NCBI RefSeq assembly: GCF_900205965.1
Contig: NZ_OAOF01000009.1
Span: forward strand, 1-64,000
Origin: Lacrimispora amygdalina
Lineage (GTDB): Bacteria; Bacillota; Clostridia; Lachnospirales; Lachnospiraceae
Direction of reading: 5' to 3'
Length of the DNA: 64,000 bases
Shown: positions 16,201 to 25,030 of the stretch, in pieces
Numbering within the stretch: position 1 is the stretch's first letter
Layout: each line of letters begins with the position of its first letter
Program-made: the position numbers and the translations under genes
The notes under the pieces: generated by a model
Databases searched by the model: none
What the model was told of the DNA's origin: nothing
The model's input: the letters and a program-made list of their open reading frames with translations, nothing else

Positions 16201-17211
16201 ATGAGAATTACAACAAATGCCATCATCAGAGATTACAAAGCTAATCTCTCTGCTTCAATCAATAATTTAAATGTATCTCGAACTCATGTTATGACTCAAC
16301 GCAGTTTTAATAGTGTAGCTGAAGATCCTGCTTCTGCTGCCAGAGCCTCTCAGTTGCATCGTAAATATTACAAGAACCAGGATAACATAAAAATGCTTGA
16401 GAATGCACAGTCCAGGCAGGATGGGCAGGAAGATTCACTGAGACAAGTTTCAGATATGATTAAAAACATCAGTAAAAACTATAACGTCCAGGCAATGAAC
16501 GGTACTAACCAGACTATGGAAGTAAGGCAGAGTTTTGCCTCCGCAATCCGTCAGCTTCAGAAATCAATGGTTCTTAGTATGAATTCATCCTATGAGGACA
16601 CTTTTCTTTTTGCCGGATCTGATGGAAAAAATGCACCTTTTAATTTATCTGCAAATGGCACTCTTACCTATCGGGGAATAGACGTCAATGCAAGTAAAGG
16701 TTCTCCGGAATATGATAAATTAAAAGGAATGTCTCAGGAAAATCTGTATGTGGATCTTGGAATGGGATTAGAAATGGATGATTTCGATAAGGTTGTCTCT
16801 TCAACCGCCTTTAATATGTCGCTTCCAGGCATCAACGCAGTTGGATATGGAAGTGATGAAAATGGAATGAGTAATAACGTAATCATACTTGCCGGAAAAC
16901 TTGCTGATGCTCTTGAATCAGAAAATTTCAATGCTGATGAATACGGAAAACTTATGAAGAAGTTTGATTCTTTAGGAACTAACATGATGAATCAAATCAC
17001 TGAATTGGGTGTGAAATCAGAATTTCTTAATACTACAAAAGATCGACTTGGTGATGCTGAAATATCAATACAAGAACAAATGTCAGGTGTTGAAGGGGTT
17101 GATATGGCTGAGGCCATTACTAATTATTCGTGGGACCAATATGCTTATAATGCTGCTTTAAAAGTAGGTACAAGTATATTATCATCTTCTTTCATTGATT
17201 TCATGCGTTAA
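16201..17211 (+). CDS. flgL: Hook-associated protein 3, FlgL
   Basis: A 336-residue protein with flagellin-like N- and C-terminal helices (RTHVMTQRSFNSVAEDPASAARASQLHRKY at the start; AEAITNYSWDQYAYNAALKVGTSILSSSF at the end), as in FlgL, the second junction protein on which the filament grows. Ribosome site GGAGG; 14 bases after flgK. Confidence 0.95.
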   Translation: MRITTNAIIRDYKANLSASINNLNVSRTHVMTQRSFNSVAEDPASAARASQLHRKYYKNQDNIKMLENAQSRQDGQEDSLRQVSDMIKNISKNYNVQAMNGTNQTMEVRQSFASAIRQLQKSMVLSMNSSYEDTFLFAGSDGKNAPFNLSANGTLTYRGIDVNASKGSPEYDKLKGMSQENLYVDLGMGLEMDDFDKVVSSTAFNMSLPGINAVGYGSDENGMSNNVIILAGKLADALESENFNADEYGKLMKKFDSLGTNMMNQITELGVKSEFLNTTKDRLGDAEISIQEQMSGVEGVDMAEAITNYSWDQYAYNAALKVGTSILSSSFIDFMR

Positions 17212-17232
17212 TATTTACAGGAGGGACTTTAT

Positions 17233-17841
17233 ATGGAACAATTAATTCAGATTAAAACGATACCATTAAAGTATGAGTTGAGAATTCAAAAGGCTGAACT
17301 CAGATATAAAGGCTCCAAATCCGAAGTTGTAATGAATAGGGACAAAGGGAGCCTTGAAATAAATAGCAAGCCAATTAAGGTGAATATTGATACGTATGAA
17401 GCACGAAATTCAATTTGCCCTACAACCATGGAAAGCGTACGTCAAGCTGCTGCTGCCGGACTAAAAGCAGCATCTGACGCAACCGCTACATACGCAGAGG
17501 AGGCCGCTCTATTGTTAGATCCTAAAGTTCCAAATCCCCTTGACCAAATTATTCGCCAGCGTGCCCAGATGCCTACTGGAGAGTTTGGTTTAGCTTTTCT
17601 TCCAACTACTGGCCCTGATCTCGAGTGGTCTGCACCCGATCTGAATATTAAATATCAGATGGATAAACTAAGTTTTGATATTAAAGTTGCTAAAGGAGAT
17701 TTTGAATTTATTCCTGGCAGTGTAGAATTTCTAATAACCCAAATGCCTGATGTAGAAATAGAGTATATTGGTAAACCGCTTTATGTTCCCCCCAGCGCTG
17801 GTGAAATGTTCGAACATACCGCCATTGACGTGCTGGCATAG
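17233..17841 (+). CDS. DUF6470 family protein, YviE-like
   Basis: A 202-residue protein with no signal peptide or membrane segment. The motif IKTIPLKYELRIQKAELRYK at the start and an acidic C-half match the family that occupies the same slot, flgL-yviE-fliW-csrA, in Bacillus. Its function is unknown. Conserved linkage to filament genes and FliW suggests a part in flagellin homeostasis or filament assembly. Confidence 0.8.
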   Translation: MEQLIQIKTIPLKYELRIQKAELRYKGSKSEVVMNRDKGSLEINSKPIKVNIDTYEARNSICPTTMESVRQAAAAGLKAASDATATYAEEAALLLDPKVPNPLDQIIRQRAQMPTGEFGLAFLPTTGPDLEWSAPDLNIKYQMDKLSFDIKVAKGDFEFIPGSVEFLITQMPDVEIEYIGKPLYVPPSAGEMFEHTAIDVLA

Positions 17842-17861
17842 ACCTATACTTGGAGGTATAT

Positions 17862-18308
17862 ATGGAAATAAAAACACAATATTTTGGCTCTATCCCCTGT
17901 TCTGAAACGGAGATTATTCATTTCTCTGATGGATTATTTGGGTTTCAGGAGTTGAAAAACTATGTACCTTTATCATTTCAGGATAATAGTGATGCCCTGA
18001 TTTCTCTTCAATCAATCGACGATTACAGAGTATCATTCATACTTATGAATCCGTTTCAGCTGTATTCAGAATATACCCCCGTTTTATCACCAGAAGACAG
18101 CAAATTATTAAAAGCATCCTATGATGAGGAAAATATATCTTATTATGTTATATGCGTAATTCATGATCAAATGGAGGAAAGCACAGTTAATTTTAAAGCG
18201 CCTATTGCTGTTAATACAGATACCAGAGAAGCAAAACAGGTAATTTTAGATAACCCTCTTTATAAATTTCGTCACCCTATTAAAGATTTTATCAGGAGGG
18301 AGAAATAA
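17862..18308 (+). CDS. fliW: Flagellar assembly factor FliW
   Basis: About 148 residues from the ATG at 17862 (GGAGG 5 bases upstream). Typical FliW blocks are present: IIHFSDGLFGFQELKNYVPL and the C-terminal NPLYKFRHPIKDFIR. FliW binds either flagellin or CsrA; when flagellin is exported, FliW frees itself and sequesters CsrA, so flagellin translation resumes. The gene is 1 base from csrA, so the two antagonists are made together, and the target leader is in this window at fliC. Confidence 0.96.
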   Translation: MEIKTQYFGSIPCSETEIIHFSDGLFGFQELKNYVPLSFQDNSDALISLQSIDDYRVSFILMNPFQLYSEYTPVLSPEDSKLLKASYDEENISYYVICVIHDQMEESTVNFKAPIAVNTDTREAKQVILDNPLYKFRHPIKDFIRREK

Positions 18309-18309
18309 T

Positions 18310-18564
18310 ATGCTGATTCTTCAGAGAAAAAAGGAACAAGCCCTGAACATTGGAGATAATATTTCTATTACTGTACTGGAAATTGGAAATGATTGGGTAA
18401 AATTAGCAATTGACGCTCCCAGAGATGTATCTATACTAAGATCAGAGTTAGTTGAAGCTGCTTCAGCAAATCAGGAAGCTGTTTCTTTCCCTCTGAATGC
18501 CGGATCAATTTCTAAAATAAAAGAATTTATTTCTGATCAACGTAAAAACAACGGAAATACCTGA
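18310..18564 (+). CDS. csrA: Carbon storage regulator CsrA
   Basis: An 84-residue RNA-binding repressor. The family start MLILQRKKEQALNIGDNISI and RDVSILRSEL with RNA-contact Arg are clear. It is longer than the usual 61-75 residues, with a C-terminal tail after about 60 that could be part of the FliW-sensitive extension known in Bacillus-type CsrA. It likely represses fliC translation by binding the leader at 55142-55178. Confidence 0.97.
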   Translation: MLILQRKKEQALNIGDNISITVLEIGNDWVKLAIDAPRDVSILRSELVEAASANQEAVSFPLNAGSISKIKEFISDQRKNNGNT

Positions 18565-18589
18565 TTTTACTTAGGTATCTCCGTTGTTT
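18546..18589. terminator. Shared terminator of csrA and the convergent nucleotidyltransferase-like gene
   Basis: AAACAACGGA-ATACCT pairs with AGGTAT-TCCGTTGTTT around a loop that holds the stops of both convergent genes. A- and T-rich arms give a terminator for either strand. Confidence 0.8.
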
Positions 18590-19799
18590 CATTTGAAACT
18601 TCATCAGTCTTTTGTTTTTTCTTTATAAATGGTATTCTTATGACTATTGGTCGCAGCAGATGTTTAACCTTTAGCAATATCTTCATCCGTAAATATCTTA
18701 TGCAAAGCCTGCTAAAATATCTCCATAATCGAATTCCCCAAAAAAGCGGCAATAATATTGCCATTTTCCCTAAAAGCGGATAAATGGTTTCCATATATTT
18801 TCGATCTGGAAAAAGCCAGGAAGTCATTCTTTTTAATCCTTCAATACGACGATTTCTTGCATAACAATCTGCAACTGTTTTTATTAAAGGCAAAAGCTTA
18901 GAGCTGATCTCTCTTCCGTCACTCCCCTTTGTAAGGATATAAGCTTCCATTGCCTCATAAATTTCCATACTTTCCAGTACTGCTCCGGTACCAAACCATC
19001 TTAGTATCAAATGCTCCAGACGTTCTGCAAACTCTGCAATTTTTAACTTTTTAAGCTTACCATATATATATGGCCAGTTGAATTTCTCACTATAACTTTT
19101 ATAAAATACCCAAAAATCCATTATCTGACTTAAACTAATATTTGCTTTGGCATAATTGTCGATTAATCTACACATTAAAAATATATATCTTTCATCTGGT
19201 GACAACTCCAGAACATACTTCTTTCTATTTTTCTGTGAGGATATTTTTAACAAATACTTAAAATATCTTCGCATAGAAGAACTAAAAAAAAGAGTATGAT
19301 TAAAATTAAGCACCCTGATTCCAGGAACACGATAATACAACTGTCCTATTATTTCAGTCTTACGATTCTCAAAATCAATCTTTCTTAAAATCTCCCATAT
19401 GGTCTTACTGTTTTTTCTATTAGAACCAAGCTCTATTGCTTCACGACAGCACATCTCTTCAATAGGATAACTTTTTACTGAGTCAGAATAGCTGAGATAG
19501 AAACAATTGACTTTCTCGTTCTCCAACAATGCTACTATCTGAGTTTCACTTTTTTGCAGACGTTCTACCCGATAAACGGATTCCAGATATTTATCAAAAA
19601 ACTGCTGCCTTACAGATTGCTGTATATCCTGGTTTAGTCCTAAAATTCCATAATGAACAGCATGGGCAACACCATGATAATCAGCCAATCGAAACATCTT
19701 TTCCCAATCAAGTGGTCGTATAGGCTCTGGTGAAGGTTTTTGATTCATCACTGCAGATAGTAATATTAATAAATACCGTTCTTCATAACCTTTAATCAT
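18567..19799 (-). CDS. Nucleotidyltransferase-fold protein (NTP_transf_5 type), probably inactive
   Basis: A 410-residue protein resembling the nucleotidyltransferase family 5 fold: residues 1-90 helical; 95-125 the expected catalytic block; then a helical C-domain with the family pattern LSPDERYIFLMCRLIDNYAK and W-YIYGKLKKL. In active members the block reads LKG...YP..emR...DIDlLV. Here the matching positions read LSY (102-104), YP-IEEMC, and EAI (120-122), so the nucleotide-binding Gly and metal-binding Asp pair are absent. The C-terminal 60 residues are basic and hydrophobic. Function unknown. It lies between csrA and a secreted peptidase and is transcribed opposite to both. Confidence 0.65.
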   Translation of the reverse strand: MIKGYEERYLLILLSAVMNQKPSPEPIRPLDWEKMFRLADYHGVAHAVHYGILGLNQDIQQSVRQQFFDKYLESVYRVERLQKSETQIVALLENEKVNCFYLSYSDSVKSYPIEEMCCREAIELGSNRKNSKTIWEILRKIDFENRKTEIIGQLYYRVPGIRVLNFNHTLFFSSSMRRYFKYLLKISSQKNRKKYVLELSPDERYIFLMCRLIDNYAKANISLSQIMDFWVFYKSYSEKFNWPYIYGKLKKLKIAEFAERLEHLILRWFGTGAVLESMEIYEAMEAYILTKGSDGREISSKLLPLIKTVADCYARNRRIEGLKRMTSWLFPDRKYMETIYPLLGKMAILLPLFWGIRLWRYFSRLCIRYLRMKILLKVKHLLRPIVIRIPFIKKKQKTDEVSNETTEIPK

Positions 19800-19874
19800 T
19801 CATTTTTCCATCCTTAATTAAATACAATGCATAATGCAAATATTATAAGATATATCAAACTTTTGATAACTATC

Positions 19875-19902
19875 TTAACTTTATAATATGATTGACCGAT
19901 AA
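19875..19902 (+). promoter_or_regulatory. Sigma-28-type promoter for the C39-like peptidase gene
   Basis: TTAACTTT (19875-19882), 11-base spacer, GACCGATAA (19894-19902). The -35 is identical to that of the fliC promoter at 55397-55404 and the spacing is the same. It lies 45 bases before the start codon. Confidence 0.75.
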
Positions 19903-19947
19903 ACATCATATAGACTAATTAATATTATAGATAAAAAGGTGAGCCAT

Positions 19948-20667
19948 ATGAACAGAATATTTAATAAACTACTCAAAGCCCTGTTCGTGATCGCTATTCC
20001 ATTTGTAATTCTTTCTTCTAATTGTCAAATTGAAGGTGCAGCTGCTAATTATACTCAGACTAAACCGGTTATAGTGTCCCGGTCCGTAGAAGCAGAAATC
20101 CCACAGGAAGGGAAATATGATGTTATGTTGGACAGCAATTGCGGTCCCCTTACTTATTATAATCAATCCGATTCCAGATGGGGAAATTATCTATGGGGGG
20201 GGCGAGATCCTCTAATTACTTATGGTTGCGGACCTACGGTTATGGCTATGGTTATAACCAGTCTTACTGGAAATCAAGTATTGCCCACTGATGTCGCTAA
20301 CTGGGCTGTATCTAATAAAAGCTGGTGTCCTGGTCAGGGATCCTATCATCGTCTCATTCCAGATAGTGCGGCAGCCTATGGTCTATCCTCCGCACCAATT
20401 AAAAATTATACAGTAGATGGGATTAAAAATGCGCTGGACTCCGGTCAATTGGTTGTTGCTCTAATGAGAAAAGGTCATTTTACTCAACAGGGGCATTTTA
20501 TTATCATAACAAATTATACTGCCGATGGATCATTTCGTATTGCAGATTCTAACAATTATGATAATACAAAAAGCAATTGGAATCCTTCAGTAATACTTCG
20601 TGAGCTTAATTATAAAGCATCAAACGGAGGGCCACTCTGGGCTATTGCTCCACCAGTTTCAAATTAG
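19948..20667 (+). CDS. Secreted C39-like cysteine peptidase
   Basis: About 239 residues from the ATG at 19948 (GGTGAG 4 bases upstream; an earlier GTG is too close to that site). A signal peptide ends near residue 32. The C39_2 peptidase fold has catalytic C94 in YGCGPTVMAM, H183 in QGHFIII and D200 in IADSN, in proper order. Such extracytoplasmic enzymes cut peptides or wall cross-bridges; substrate unknown. A fliC-like sigma-28 promoter places it in the late motility regulon, between csrA and fliD. It may trim a surface or filament protein or help the filament cross the wall (inference). Confidence 0.8.
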   Translation: MNRIFNKLLKALFVIAIPFVILSSNCQIEGAAANYTQTKPVIVSRSVEAEIPQEGKYDVMLDSNCGPLTYYNQSDSRWGNYLWGGRDPLITYGCGPTVMAMVITSLTGNQVLPTDVANWAVSNKSWCPGQGSYHRLIPDSAAAYGLSSAPIKNYTVDGIKNALDSGQLVVALMRKGHFTQQGHFIIITNYTADGSFRIADSNNYDNTKSNWNPSVILRELNYKASNGGPLWAIAPPVSN

Positions 20668-20670
20668 CAT

Positions 20671-21066
20671 TCAATTATAAAAGGATTGAGTACCTGCTAT
20701 ACGTGTATTGATACGTTTGTCAATTTCTATCGTACGTCTCAATAACAACTGGATACTCTTTCCTTTTTCTATGATTTTTCCTGATATCGGCCCGTTTGAT
20801 TTTTCATCTTCCAAGCCTTTCAGCCAACTTTCCACCTGCACTGCTTCATCTGTTGACAGTACAGAGATAAGACATCTTATATTCCGATTAATTATATCTA
20901 TCTTATCCATTTCTTCCTGTCGCATTCCCAGAAGCATCTGCACTGCTGTGTTATCATTACGTGAAAGAGATTCTCCGACCTCCCGTGTTATTCTTTCTAT
21001 CTCTGCTATACTTTGATATTTTTTTTGCATCTCCTTTAGAATTTCTAATAGTATTGACTCTTCCAT
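20671..21066 (-). CDS. fliT: FliT/FlgN-like flagellar chaperone candidate
   Basis: A 131-residue all-helical protein, acidic at the start and without a signal peptide (LEILKEMQKKYQSIAEI, then LLGMRQEEMDKIDIINRN). It sits directly after fliS and fliD, where fliT usually lies, and has the size and helix pattern of FliT/FlgN chaperones. The name rests mainly on position, as these families diverge fast. It would guard the FliD cap protein. Confidence 0.55.
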   Translation of the reverse strand: MEESILLEILKEMQKKYQSIAEIERITREVGESLSRNDNTAVQMLLGMRQEEMDKIDIINRNIRCLISVLSTDEAVQVESWLKGLEDEKSNGPISGKIIEKGKSIQLLLRRTIEIDKRINTRIAGTQSFYN

Positions 21067-21137
21067 TTGTCACTTCTCTCCTGTAAAGGTGATTGTTAAA
21101 TGGCTGGAGAGATAGTCTCTCCCCAGCCTTACATAAA

Positions 21138-21506
21138 TTAGCTACTCATCCTTTGCGCTTCCTTGAAGGAATTTCGCAGCTCTATGACCAAAGGCCTTAT
21201 CTCTGCAATCACTGCTGAATTCCTACCAGCCTTAACGCGGCTTAACTCATATAGAAAAAAGTCATAAATTCTTTTTAATTCATTACTAATCTCGTACTGA
21301 AAATTAAGAGTATTCTTTAAATATGTAACAATATCCATTGACCGTTGTATAGATTGTTCAAAAAGATCATAATCTTTATTTTCTAATGCTAATTCTGACC
21401 TGGTTAACCGCTTCAATAATTCATCAAACAGAAGATTGAGCATTTCACCTGAAGTCATCGTATTCACGGTTTGTTCCTTATAATGTTGATATCCATTTAC
21501 TGCCAT
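21138..21506 (-). CDS. fliS: Flagellin export chaperone FliS
   Basis: A 122-residue four-helix FliS. The N-terminal NGYQHYKEQTVNTMTSGEMLNLLFDEL and the later ENKDYDLFEQSIQRSMDIVTYLKNTL are diagnostic. It caps the disordered C-terminus of flagellin in the cytosol. It lies 16 bases after fliD in the same unit. Confidence 0.96.
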   Translation of the reverse strand: MAVNGYQHYKEQTVNTMTSGEMLNLLFDELLKRLTRSELALENKDYDLFEQSIQRSMDIVTYLKNTLNFQYEISNELKRIYDFFLYELSRVKAGRNSAVIAEIRPLVIELRNSFKEAQRMSS

Positions 21507-21522
21507 CTCACACCGCCGTTCC

Positions 21523-24087
21523 TTATGAATTAAAGGCTGAACTCAACCAGCTGCTTTGGGAATTCATTTGAGAAATCATTGTTTCCAAATTGGTAAACTG
21601 CTTAATATACCGATCTGTCTCTGACTTAAGCTGTCTATTAAGCCCTTCAATTATAGTATCAATGCTATCCATTGATTTCTGTAAAGAGTTCTGCAGTATA
21701 CTGGTCGGTGCATAAACAGACCCCGCTCTTTCAATCAGGATACCTTTTGTGGCACCTGTAGTACTGGCATACTTATCGGTAATAGCGGTTAGTCTTGCCA
21801 TAACACCGCCTTTGTCACCGGTTAAAGTATCTTCTTTTTTCGTAAAAAGCTTTTGAACATCTGCTGCTTTTGTTTCCAAAGCTGCTTTAAACTTTGTTTC
21901 ATCAAATACAAGTTTTCCAGCATCACCATAGTTAGAACTTGTAGTTATTCCAAAGGAGGCTAGTGAGGCTTTGTCCGCAGATCCACTGTCAAAAATAAAT
22001 CTCATACTATCAGAAAGAGCCCTTAAATCAGAATCATTAAAAAGCATACCAGCCTTGGCTTTCTCTTCCCATTTTTTTATCTGATCCTCTGTCATATCAG
22101 CCTTCTGCTCATCAGTTAGAGGCTCGTATTTACGGTCTGGCTTTGTAGAAACTTCTTTATTCACCATCTCCAGCATCTCATTATAATCTTTGACCATATC
22201 AGTTACGGCTTTTACAATACTCTCTGAGTCAGTTTTGGCATTAAATGTAATTGGTTCAGTTGGTATTGATTTATATAGTCCACCAGATGTTGAAACATAA
22301 TTGTTATCAGTAGTTTGTACGAATGTTCCACTACTATCCTCTATATACCCAGTCCCATCTACATATTTATATCTGGTTCCAGGATTTGATATCTGTTTAT
22401 ATTCATTATCTGATGTCTTCACATAATTACCAGATGTATCGCTGGTAAACTCATATCCAAATGTACCATTAACAGTAATATTCATTCCATCTAAATCAAA
22501 AGAATTATTACCCCGGATTAACTCAATCGGATCAGCAGACTCGCCATATTTAACCTTCACAATAGCATCCTGACCCACTGTAGTGGTATAATCTTGAAAT
22601 AATACACTGGATGCATCTAAAGGATCAGATGTATCAAATTCAATTTTCCCAGCTGAGCCATCAACTTTAGAAACAATTGAAAATTTATCAGCATTTTTCA
22701 AATAACTAACTGTGACACCTGCATCTGAAGCATTGATTTTATTGATAATTTCATTCATTGAACTTCCATAAGTAAGTCCAGTAATAGACACATTATTTAT
22801 TTTAAGTTTAAGCTCAGTATCTGCAGTCTGAGTTGTAAGTCCAGTCAGGCCTGAATTTATCAGAGATGAGGTTAAATTTAACCGATTTGATTCTCCTGTC
22901 TCCACTTTTAATGCGCCATTCTTTCCGATAACCCCCATATCTGCCGAAGAAATTGCTAATACAGAAGAATCATCAACACTAGTGGTATTGGGAATCATTG
23001 TTTTAAACTCTAATTTCCCGCTATCCCCACTCACCGCAATTCTTCCATTACCAAATTGCTTATCTAGTTGTTTTTGCATATATTGGGCTAAGTCAGTTAT
23101 ATTATTATATTGCCCAGTCTCAGCTTCATCAAATGTAATCGACTTTGTAGTTCCATTATATGTAAAACTAATACTTTTACCAGCTACTCGTTGCAGAAAG
23201 GTTTTATCCTCATAAAACTTCTGTTCTCTATTTTTTAATTCAGATGAAAAACCAGCTCCGTTAATCGTCTTGTTTGCATCACTGATACTATCAATATCAC
23301 TGATACCCAAAGCACTTAAAGCTCCTTTGCTACCACCGACTATCTGAAGTGTATTCCCTGCAGTGTCATGGGATATAAAATCTAGTTTTGCTAACTGAGG
23401 GTCCCCAGCATCTTTTGGTGTTGTCTTTGCTTCCAGAACATCTGCTAATGTTTTTCCATCTCCAATAGAAACATTCTTTAAAGCCCTTGTTATTGATTTC
23501 TGGGCACTTTCTGCTGTACTATAATCGTATGTAAAACCATCTGAGGCTGTACCACTACTTAACGATACAGCGTACGTTTTGCTGCCATATTTGAAGTACA
23601 ATGCCTGTCCTTCCAAAGTACTTACAGGCTCTGGAGTCGTAAAATTAATTTCACCTGTCGTAAGCTTACCGTCTGAAACCTTATCATTGGACATTATAGA
23701 TGCTTTACTGGCAAGCTGTTTTACTCCGACTATGGATATGTTATCTGAACCCGAAGAACTTCCCGATACACTGACATACTTACTATTAGCCCCCACAGGT
23801 GTAATACTGCTTCTGGCCCAAAAACTGGGACTGGATAAGTTAGTAGACGGATTCGTATAAGAGGTATATTTTTTAGAAAATTCCACAAGCTTTGAACTTA
23901 TCGATCGATAAGCCTCCTGTTGCCATGCATACGTCTGTTTCTTCTTCTGCTGTTTTGCAATTTTAGCCCTCGTGGAAGCTGTCATTCCCTCAATCAGAGT
24001 ATCTCTGTCCAGACCACTTGCCAGACCGCCGTATCCCCGTATCGTAGAGGCTGAACCGTTTTTAATGCTATTCAATGCTGATGCCAT
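21523..24087 (-). CDS. fliD: Filament cap protein FliD, enlarged
   Basis: An 854-residue FliD: the N-domain (IRGYGGLASGLDRDTLIEGMTASTRAKI) and the C-terminal coiled part (SMDSIDTIIEGLNRQLKSETDRYIKQFTNLETMISQMNSQSSWL) fit the cap family. It is well above the 500 residues of Bacillus FliD because of a large variable middle. Residues about 545-605 hold short near-repeats (GNYVKTSDNEY, GTFVQTTDNNY, GGLYKS) unusual for FliD. It caps the growing filament and places flagellin. A sigma-28-like promoter lies upstream at 24169-24196. Confidence 0.95.
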   Translation of the reverse strand: MASALNSIKNGSASTIRGYGGLASGLDRDTLIEGMTASTRAKIAKQQKKKQTYAWQQEAYRSISSKLVEFSKKYTSYTNPSTNLSSPSFWARSSITPVGANSKYVSVSGSSSGSDNISIVGVKQLASKASIMSNDKVSDGKLTTGEINFTTPEPVSTLEGQALYFKYGSKTYAVSLSSGTASDGFTYDYSTAESAQKSITRALKNVSIGDGKTLADVLEAKTTPKDAGDPQLAKLDFISHDTAGNTLQIVGGSKGALSALGISDIDSISDANKTINGAGFSSELKNREQKFYEDKTFLQRVAGKSISFTYNGTTKSITFDEAETGQYNNITDLAQYMQKQLDKQFGNGRIAVSGDSGKLEFKTMIPNTTSVDDSSVLAISSADMGVIGKNGALKVETGESNRLNLTSSLINSGLTGLTTQTADTELKLKINNVSITGLTYGSSMNEIINKINASDAGVTVSYLKNADKFSIVSKVDGSAGKIEFDTSDPLDASSVLFQDYTTTVGQDAIVKVKYGESADPIELIRGNNSFDLDGMNITVNGTFGYEFTSDTSGNYVKTSDNEYKQISNPGTRYKYVDGTGYIEDSSGTFVQTTDNNYVSTSGGLYKSIPTEPITFNAKTDSESIVKAVTDMVKDYNEMLEMVNKEVSTKPDRKYEPLTDEQKADMTEDQIKKWEEKAKAGMLFNDSDLRALSDSMRFIFDSGSADKASLASFGITTSSNYGDAGKLVFDETKFKAALETKAADVQKLFTKKEDTLTGDKGGVMARLTAITDKYASTTGATKGILIERAGSVYAPTSILQNSLQKSMDSIDTIIEGLNRQLKSETDRYIKQFTNLETMISQMNSQSSWLSSAFNS

Positions 24088-24168
24088 ACAAATAACTCCT
24101 TTCTCAACTATCTAAATAATCCAATTTTCGCCAAAAATCGGTTTTTTTCATGTTTTTGCTATACTTAT

Positions 24169-24196
24169 TTATCGTCATATTGTATACTAAAGATAA
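24169..24196 (-). promoter_or_regulatory. Sigma-28-type promoter for fliD
   Basis: On the minus strand: TTATCTTT (24189-24196), 11-base spacer, TGACGATAA (24169-24177). The -35 lies within the palindrome at 24190-24208, and the parA -10 candidate TATACT (24183-24188) falls between its two boxes, so the divergent promoters overlap. Confidence 0.65.
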
Positions 24197-24208
24197 TAGT
24201 ATTATCTT
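24190..24208. promoter_or_regulatory. Perfect 19-base palindrome, operator candidate between fliD and parA
   Basis: AAGATAATA-G-TATTATCTT has nine-base arms and a single central base. It covers the fliD -35 and follows the likely parA -10 (TATACT, 24183-24188), around the parA transcription start. This is the expected place for a repressor site acting on both directions. The regulator is unknown. Confidence 0.55.
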
Positions 24209-24232
24209 AATTTACGAATGGAGGAATACAAT

Positions 24233-25003
24233 TTGTCAACTGTAATTACTATTACAAATCAAAAGGGCGGCGTAGGCAAAACCACCACTTCCTGTTCTCT
24301 TGCCTGCGGTCTTGCCATGAACAATAAAAGAGTACTGGCAGTCGATTTAGATCCTCAGGGTAACCTAGGATTCAGCCTGGGACTGGAGATTGAAAACTGT
24401 GCGACGATTTATGAGGTTTTCCAGGGTACTGCCACTTTGCAGGAGGCAATCCGTCCTGCCAAATATTGCGACGTGATTTCATCCAATATTCTCTTAAGTG
24501 GTTCAGAGCTGGAGTTTACCGGAAAGCAGAGGGAAAGTATGTTGAAAAACTTACTCTCCACAGTTGCAGGATACTATGACTTTATTATCATTGATACGCC
24601 TCCTGCACTGAATATTTTGACTGTGAATGCCTATGCAGCAGCTGATTATCTGATTATTCCCATGGTACCGGAGATTTTAAGCCTCCTTGGAGTCTCCCAG
24701 ATCAAAGATACCATTAATACAGTCCGCTCCTCTGTAAATCCAAATCTGGTTGTGCTGGGAATCCTTCTGAATAAATTTAACCCCAGAACGCTGTTATCCA
24801 GAGAGGTGAAGGAGATGGCTCAGAGCATAGCCTCCCAGATCGGAACACGTGTATTTGAAACTCATATAAGAGCCAGCGTCAGTGTCGCCGAAGCTCCGGC
24901 CCAGGGAGAAAGTCTGCTGGATTATGCTCCACGATCCAATCCTGCTCAGGATTATAAAGCTTTGGTAACGGAAGTTCTTGAATTAATTAAAAAATCAAAA
25001 TAA
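24233..25003 (+). CDS. ParA/Soj-family ATPase
   Basis: About 256 residues from a TTG at 24233. The TTG is favoured because GGAGG sits 8 bases before it, while the ATG at 24218 has no ribosome site and would place that GGAGG inside the gene. Deviant Walker A NQKGGVGKTTTS begins near residue 8; Walker A' is DLDPQG; Walker B IIIDTPP. Such ATPases position plasmids, chromosomes, chemoreceptor arrays or flagella by dynamic binding to nucleoid or partner. No parB is next to it. Its partner may be the ComFB-domain protein 27 bases downstream. It is not a typical FlhG. Confidence 0.88.
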   Translation: MSTVITITNQKGGVGKTTTSCSLACGLAMNNKRVLAVDLDPQGNLGFSLGLEIENCATIYEVFQGTATLQEAIRPAKYCDVISSNILLSGSELEFTGKQRESMLKNLLSTVAGYYDFIIIDTPPALNILTVNAYAAADYLIIPMVPEILSLLGVSQIKDTINTVRSSVNPNLVVLGILLNKFNPRTLLSREVKEMAQSIASQIGTRVFETHIRASVSVAEAPAQGESLLDYAPRSNPAQDYKALVTEVLELIKKSK

Positions 25004-25030
25004 TATTATCTTGAGAGGAGCACATAAACA

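Noticed and set aside
24218..24232. ATG at 24218 as the parA start
   Set aside because: It has no ribosome site and would include GGAGG in the coding part. The TTG at 24233 has GGAGG at good spacing and gives the usual ParA N-terminus.
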